From NCBI GenBank assembly GCA_016764535.1, contig JAESRR010000247.1, forward strand, positions 1 to 9,575: a stretch of 9,575 bases of DNA, in the 5' to 3' direction. The notes beneath the pieces are model-generated. The model worked only from the letters and a program-made list of their open reading frames with translations. It was not told where the DNA came from and ran no database searches. This stretch comes from Cohaesibacteraceae bacterium. GTDB taxonomy: Bacteria > Pseudomonadota > Alphaproteobacteria > Rhizobiales > Cohaesibacteraceae. The position numbers and the translations under genes were made by a program. Positions 7,537-9,575 of the stretch are shown here, piece after piece (positions within the stretch are counted from its first letter, which is position 1; each line of letters opens with the position of its first letter).

Positions 7537-7582
7537 TTGACATGAATTTTCTTTAATTAAGTAATTATTACAAAAATGTAAT
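7537..7582 (+). promoter_or_regulatory. Possible promoter and 16-bp palindrome upstream of the LTxxQ gene
   Basis: TTGACA at 7537-7542 is a perfect -35 hexamer, but the AT-rich sequence after it offers no clean TATAAT at 16-18 bases. Downstream is a perfect palindrome with arms ATTACA (7567-7572) and TGTAAT (7577-7582) around AAAA. The shape fits a dimeric regulator site. The region is very AT-rich from about 7543 to 7605, as expected for a promoter. Confidence 0.35.
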
Positions 7583-7606
7583 GAACAATGTTTAATAATA
7601 TTGCGT

Positions 7607-7628
7607 ATTGATCACGGCGAATTGATCA
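7607..7628. promoter_or_regulatory. Two ATTGATCA elements 14 bp apart
   Basis: ATTGATCA occurs at 7607-7614 and again at 7621-7628. Because TGATCA is self-complementary, the pair is both a direct and an inverted repeat (TGATCA, 8 bases, TGATCA). It sits about 50-70 bases before the LTxxQ start codon, where it could bind a regulator or overlap the transcription start. Function is inferred from position only. Confidence 0.35.
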
Positions 7629-7631
7629 TTA

Positions 7632-7669
7632 TCTCCAGTATGTCGAAACAAAAAACATCGCACTGGAGA
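7632..7669 (+). promoter_or_regulatory. 5'-leader hairpin that would cover the LTxxQ ribosome binding site
   Basis: TCTCCAGT (7632-7639) is fully complementary to ACTGGAGA (7662-7669). The right arm contains the Shine-Dalgarno GGAG (7665-7668) of the gene starting at 7676. Inner bases ATGT (7640-7643) and ACAT (7655-7658) could extend the stem past a three-base bulge. If the RNA folds this way, the ribosome site is masked by a CUCC anti-Shine-Dalgarno. This suggests control of translation, for example by temperature or by a ribosome passing through the leader. Complementarity is seen directly. Regulation is inference. Confidence 0.4.
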
Positions 7670-7675
7670 ACTTAA
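7640..7675 (+). CDS. Possible 11-residue leader peptide before the LTxxQ gene
   Basis: The frame MSKQKTSHWRT runs from ATG 7640 to TAA 7673-7675, and the next base starts the ATG of the LTxxQ gene in the same frame. No Shine-Dalgarno is visible before ATG 7640. It may be chance. If translated, ribosomes would open the hairpin at 7632-7669 and end exactly at the next start codon. Confidence 0.2.
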   Translation: MSKQKTSHWRT

Positions 7676-8272
7676 ATGACTGTAAAGAAAACACTTTTAG
7701 CACTTTCGTTGATCGCCGGAACAGCTCTTGGTGGAATTTCAGCAACCACTTTTGCTTCCGCTCAGGAAACAACAGTAGCGTCTGCCCAGAAGGACGGAAA
7801 AGGCTGGCATAAACAGCGCCGTGGTCAACATCGTCGCGGTGGCGGCATGATCCTGATGAACCCTGATCGCATTGAAAAAATAGCAAAACGCGTTTCCGAA
7901 AAACTTGATCTAACTGACGTACAGCAGACATCTCTCGACGAATTGGTTGAAGCGGCCAAGCTGGTTGGTGAAGAAATTACCGCATCAAGGGAAGCAGGGA
8001 AGGCTAACAGACCAACGACCGTTCCAGAGCGCCTCAAACGTGCAGAAAGCAAGTTTGGAAATATGGAAGCAGTATATAACACTCTGGCACCAAAATTGAT
8101 GGTTTTTTACGATACCCTTGATGCGGATCAGCAAAAGCAGTTGGACAAATTTGCTTCAAAAAAGAACAAATTTGGCGGCAAACGCGGACCGAACGGAAAA
8201 CGTCACGGGAAGGCTCCCTGGAACCAGCAGCAGGGACCCGGTGCAGAACAGTCGGCTCCTGATCGTTCGTAA
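7676..8272 (+). CDS. Secreted LTxxQ-motif protein (Spy/CpxP-like)
   Basis: This is a 198-residue periplasmic protein. It has a clear Sec signal: MTVKK, hydrophobic 7-20, then ASA-Q with cleavage after Ala29. The mature part begins with a His/Arg/Gly-rich basic stretch (about 41-57), which might bind metal or polyanions. Helical segments follow. The first LTxxQ motif is LTDVQ (79-83). A second, looser one is LDADQQ (148-153). These paired motifs in an all-helical protein define the Spy/CpxP family (LTXXQ, PF07813), known as ATP-independent periplasmic chaperones and Cpx pathway modulators in enterobacteria. The C-terminal 35 or so residues are Lys/Gly/Pro-rich and look disordered. GGAG at 7665-7668 with seven-base spacing supports the start. 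A strong terminator follows at 8302, so this appears to be a single-gene transcript, divergent from the DUF1131 gene. The chaperone role is inference from family. Confidence 0.85.
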   Translation: MTVKKTLLALSLIAGTALGGISATTFASAQETTVASAQKDGKGWHKQRRGQHRRGGGMILMNPDRIEKIAKRVSEKLDLTDVQQTSLDELVEAAKLVGEEITASREAGKANRPTTVPERLKRAESKFGNMEAVYNTLAPKLMVFYDTLDADQQKQLDKFASKKNKFGGKRGPNGKRHGKAPWNQQQGPGAEQSAPDRS

Positions 8273-8301
8273 TTCCATCTCTCTCTCACACTGTGTCGCA
8301 C

Positions 8302-8340
8302 GTCCGCTCTGGAAGGAAACTTTCAGGGCGGACCTGTTTT
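8302..8340 (+). terminator. Rho-independent terminator after the LTxxQ gene
   Basis: The left arm 8302-8315 (GTCCGC then TCTGGAAG) pairs with the right arm 8320-8333 (CTTTCAGG then GCGGAC). This gives a 14-bp stem with two G-U pairs, closed by a GAAA tetraloop (8316-8319). CTGTTTT follows directly. It lies 30 bases after the stop codon. It is the clearest terminator in the window. Confidence 0.85.
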
Positions 8341-8420
8341 CGTAAGGAGGTTTGGAATTAGACTGGATTTGTCAGGTGTGTTTCGTAAATGCTGGTTGAA
8401 AAACTGACCAGGCAGGTAAT

Positions 8421-8894
8421 TCACCGGGTGTTGACATCAATCAACCGAAATGTCTCAAGAACAAGTTCCATATTTTCACAAGGAGTTTTCTCCAAAATGG
8501 CGAGTTCTTTTTTGAAAAAATTCCAATGCGCTTTTCGCCACCAGTTCAATGTTCGATCACCTTCGCCTTCCATAACTGCGAATTCTGCGGTCACATCCAC
8601 AAATTTGCAGCGATCAATGGATATAAATTCAATCAGACAGCTTGGATTTTGTTGCCAGTCCAGTATCACGGCCAACAACCCGACTTCGGGTATTCTTTCT
8701 TCACCGGTATCGTACCAATATGCGAGACCACAGGTTGCCGTTTTTTTGCCGCTGATCACCAGCTCAACGCACAGGTTTGCATTATAGGCATCATTGCAAA
8801 AATGAAACGCGTCAAACCGGGTCTTGTGACCATGCAATGCGTTGCCTTTTCCAGACAAAAACCGATCCAGATATTTTTGTGCTTCAGGAGACAT
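8421..8894 (-). CDS. ASCH domain-containing protein
   Basis: This is a 157-residue soluble protein with an ASCH domain, a PUA-like beta-barrel thought to bind RNA or nucleotides. Visible features fit the single-domain bacterial type: FDAFHF (27-32), the LVISGKKTATCGL core (45-57) with its GKKTAT turn, PEVGLLAVILDW (69-80), and the acidic AVMEGEGD segment (106-113) followed by NWWRKAHWNFF (117-127). These correspond to the usual VLxGxKrATa, DW and EGEGDxSLxyWrxxHwxfF patterns. Function in cells is not settled. Some relatives act on modified nucleosides. The frame is open further upstream (to 9107), but that part is antisense to the FMN reductase gene and looks unlike the family. Met at 8894, with GGTGA just before it, gives the normal length. 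It is divergent from the FMN reductase across 127 bases. No clear terminator follows it. Confidence 0.85.
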   Translation of the reverse strand: MSPEAQKYLDRFLSGKGNALHGHKTRFDAFHFCNDAYNANLCVELVISGKKTATCGLAYWYDTGEERIPEVGLLAVILDWQQNPSCLIEFISIDRCKFVDVTAEFAVMEGEGDRTLNWWRKAHWNFFKKELAILEKTPCENMELVLETFRLIDVNTR

Positions 8895-9021
8895 TGGTTC
8901 ACCGGCAAAAGTATGTAGTTGAACAATTTGAATAACAGTTTGCGGTTCAACCGCGTCACAGGCGAATCTGATAGGTGAGAGTGTACATGTAGTTTTTAAT
9001 TGAAATTGGCGGGAATGCAAT

Positions 9022-9575
9022 GTGCAGCAAAGATCACTGAATTGCCTTGCCATTTCCGGCAGCTTGCGCGAAGCGAGTACAAATACTGCGTTGTTGCAAG
9101 CGCTCATTCCATTGGCGCAACCAGGAATGAATATTGATTTATGTCAAGATATCGGCGGTTTACCTATTTTCAACCCGGACTATGAAGGTAAAGACACTCC
9201 CGATAGCGTGCTTGTGTTTGCCAGGAAAATTGCGAATGCTGATGGATTAATATTTTCCAGCCCGGAATATGTTCATGGCATTCCAGGTGGGCTAAAAAAT
9301 GCCCTGGATTGGCTGGTTTCAAGGTCTGAAATTCCTGGAAAACCCGTCATGCTTGCACATGCCTCACAACGAGGAGACATTGCGTGGGGTGCATTAATTG
9401 ACGTTTTGCAAACGGTTTCGCAAAACGTCGTTGAACAGGCATTTCTACGTGTGGATTTGATGGGATGTACCACTGTAAAGATGACGGAAATTCTTGGTTC
9501 TCCCGTCGTGCTGCAACGATGTAGATCATCGTTGCAGCAGTTTGAACAGTCCATATTGACTGGATTAAAACGTCC
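9022..9575 (+). CDS. NAD(P)H-dependent FMN reductase (3' end cut by window)
   Basis: I translated this frame myself. It is open from a stop at 9001 to the right edge, 184 codons from GTG 9022. It is a flavodoxin-like NADPH-dependent FMN reductase (PF03358). The N-terminal strand LNCLAISGS leads into the phosphate-binding loop GSLREASTN (13-21). The second flavin loop is SPEYVHGIPGGLKNALDW (80-97), almost diagnostic for the family. The segment KPVMLAHAS (107-115) precedes the third. Family members are about 180-200 residues long, so only a few residues should be missing. It would reduce FMN or quinone-like substrates with NAD(P)H in the cytoplasm. The GTG start is supported by GGGA at 9011-9014, seven bases upstream. 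No in-frame ATG occurs before residue 36. Two long inverted repeats lie in its 3' half. It is divergent from the ASCH gene. Confidence 0.88.
   Translation, partial: MQQRSLNCLAISGSLREASTNTALLQALIPLAQPGMNIDLCQDIGGLPIFNPDYEGKDTPDSVLVFARKIANADGLIFSSPEYVHGIPGGLKNALDWLVSRSEIPGKPVMLAHASQRGDIAWGALIDVLQTVSQNVVEQAFLRVDLMGCTTVKMTEILGSPVVLQRCRSSLQQFEQSILTGLKR
9400..9429. repeat. Perfect 10-bp inverted repeat inside the FMN reductase gene
   Basis: Arms GACGTTTTGC (9400-9409) and GCAAAACGTC (9420-9429) are perfect complements around 10 bases. The loop itself contains AAAC (9410-9413) and GTTT (9415-9418), so the stem can run to 14 pairs with a single unpaired C. It lies in coding sequence (residues IDVLQTVSQNVV). 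There is no T-run after it on the plus strand. Confidence 0.75.
9511..9536. repeat. Perfect 11-bp inverted repeat inside the FMN reductase gene
   Basis: Arms CTGCAACGATG (9511-9521) and CATCGTTGCAG (9526+1 to 9536) surround five bases (TAGAT, 9522-9526). It lies near the 3' end of the reading frame (residues LQRCRSSLQ). Arms this long are unlikely by chance in one gene. It is followed by AGTTTGAAC, not a clear T-run. Confidence 0.75.

Noticed and set aside
7553..7567. CtrA-like site (TTAA, 7 bases, then ATTA instead of TTAA)
   Set aside because: The second half is imperfect and the region is so AT-rich that near matches are expected.
8431..8444. FNR/FixK-like box TTGAC-ATCA-ATCAA (9/10 match)
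   Set aside because: It lies inside the 3' end of the ASCH gene with no downstream start codon in either direction that it could control, so it is probably chance.

Overview
The window looks like chromosomal DNA of an alphaproteobacterium with moderate GC content, possibly of the Hyphomicrobiales. This rests on the set of families, not on a marker gene: a DUF2336 protein, a Rhizobium etli-type (class 3) L-asparaginase, and a twin-arginine beta-helix protein of the TIGR03808 type. There is no rRNA, tRNA, CRISPR array, transposase or phage gene. It reads as ordinary, loosely packed core/accessory chromosome. Ten protein-coding genes are supported. Two of them run off the window edges.

Layout. 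(1) 1-815 minus: the start and most of a DUF2336 protein, cut at the left edge, followed by a 348-base divergent spacer. (2) 1164-2997 plus: a two-gene unit, L-asparaginase then dimethylarginine dimethylaminohydrolase (DDAH), 19 bases apart. Both cut nitrogen from amino acids (ammonia from asparagine, dimethylamine from methylated arginine). (3) 3144-7417 minus: four genes in the same direction but spaced 60-144 bases apart: DUF1131 lipoprotein, MeaB GTPase, Tat-exported beta-helix protein, and a two-receiver response regulator without an output domain. (4) 7676-8272 plus: a small secreted LTxxQ (Spy/CpxP-like) protein with a strong terminator, transcribed divergently from the DUF1131 lipoprotein. 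(5) 8421-8894 minus: an ASCH-domain protein, divergent from (6) an NAD(P)H-dependent FMN reductase starting at GTG 9022 and still open at the right edge.

The most interesting region is 7418-7675. It separates two envelope genes whose enterobacterial relatives belong to envelope-stress regulons (YfeY to RpoE, Spy/CpxP to Cpx/Bae). It carries three short palindromes. Just before the LTxxQ gene, an 8-bp stem would hide the ribosome binding site, and it overlaps an 11-codon leader frame whose stop abuts the ATG. A second oddity is a pair of long perfect inverted repeats (10- and 11-bp arms) within about 140 bases of the FMN reductase coding region. I found no clear sign of an entirely new multi-gene system. 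Several annotated-looking start sites are probably wrong and are corrected here.
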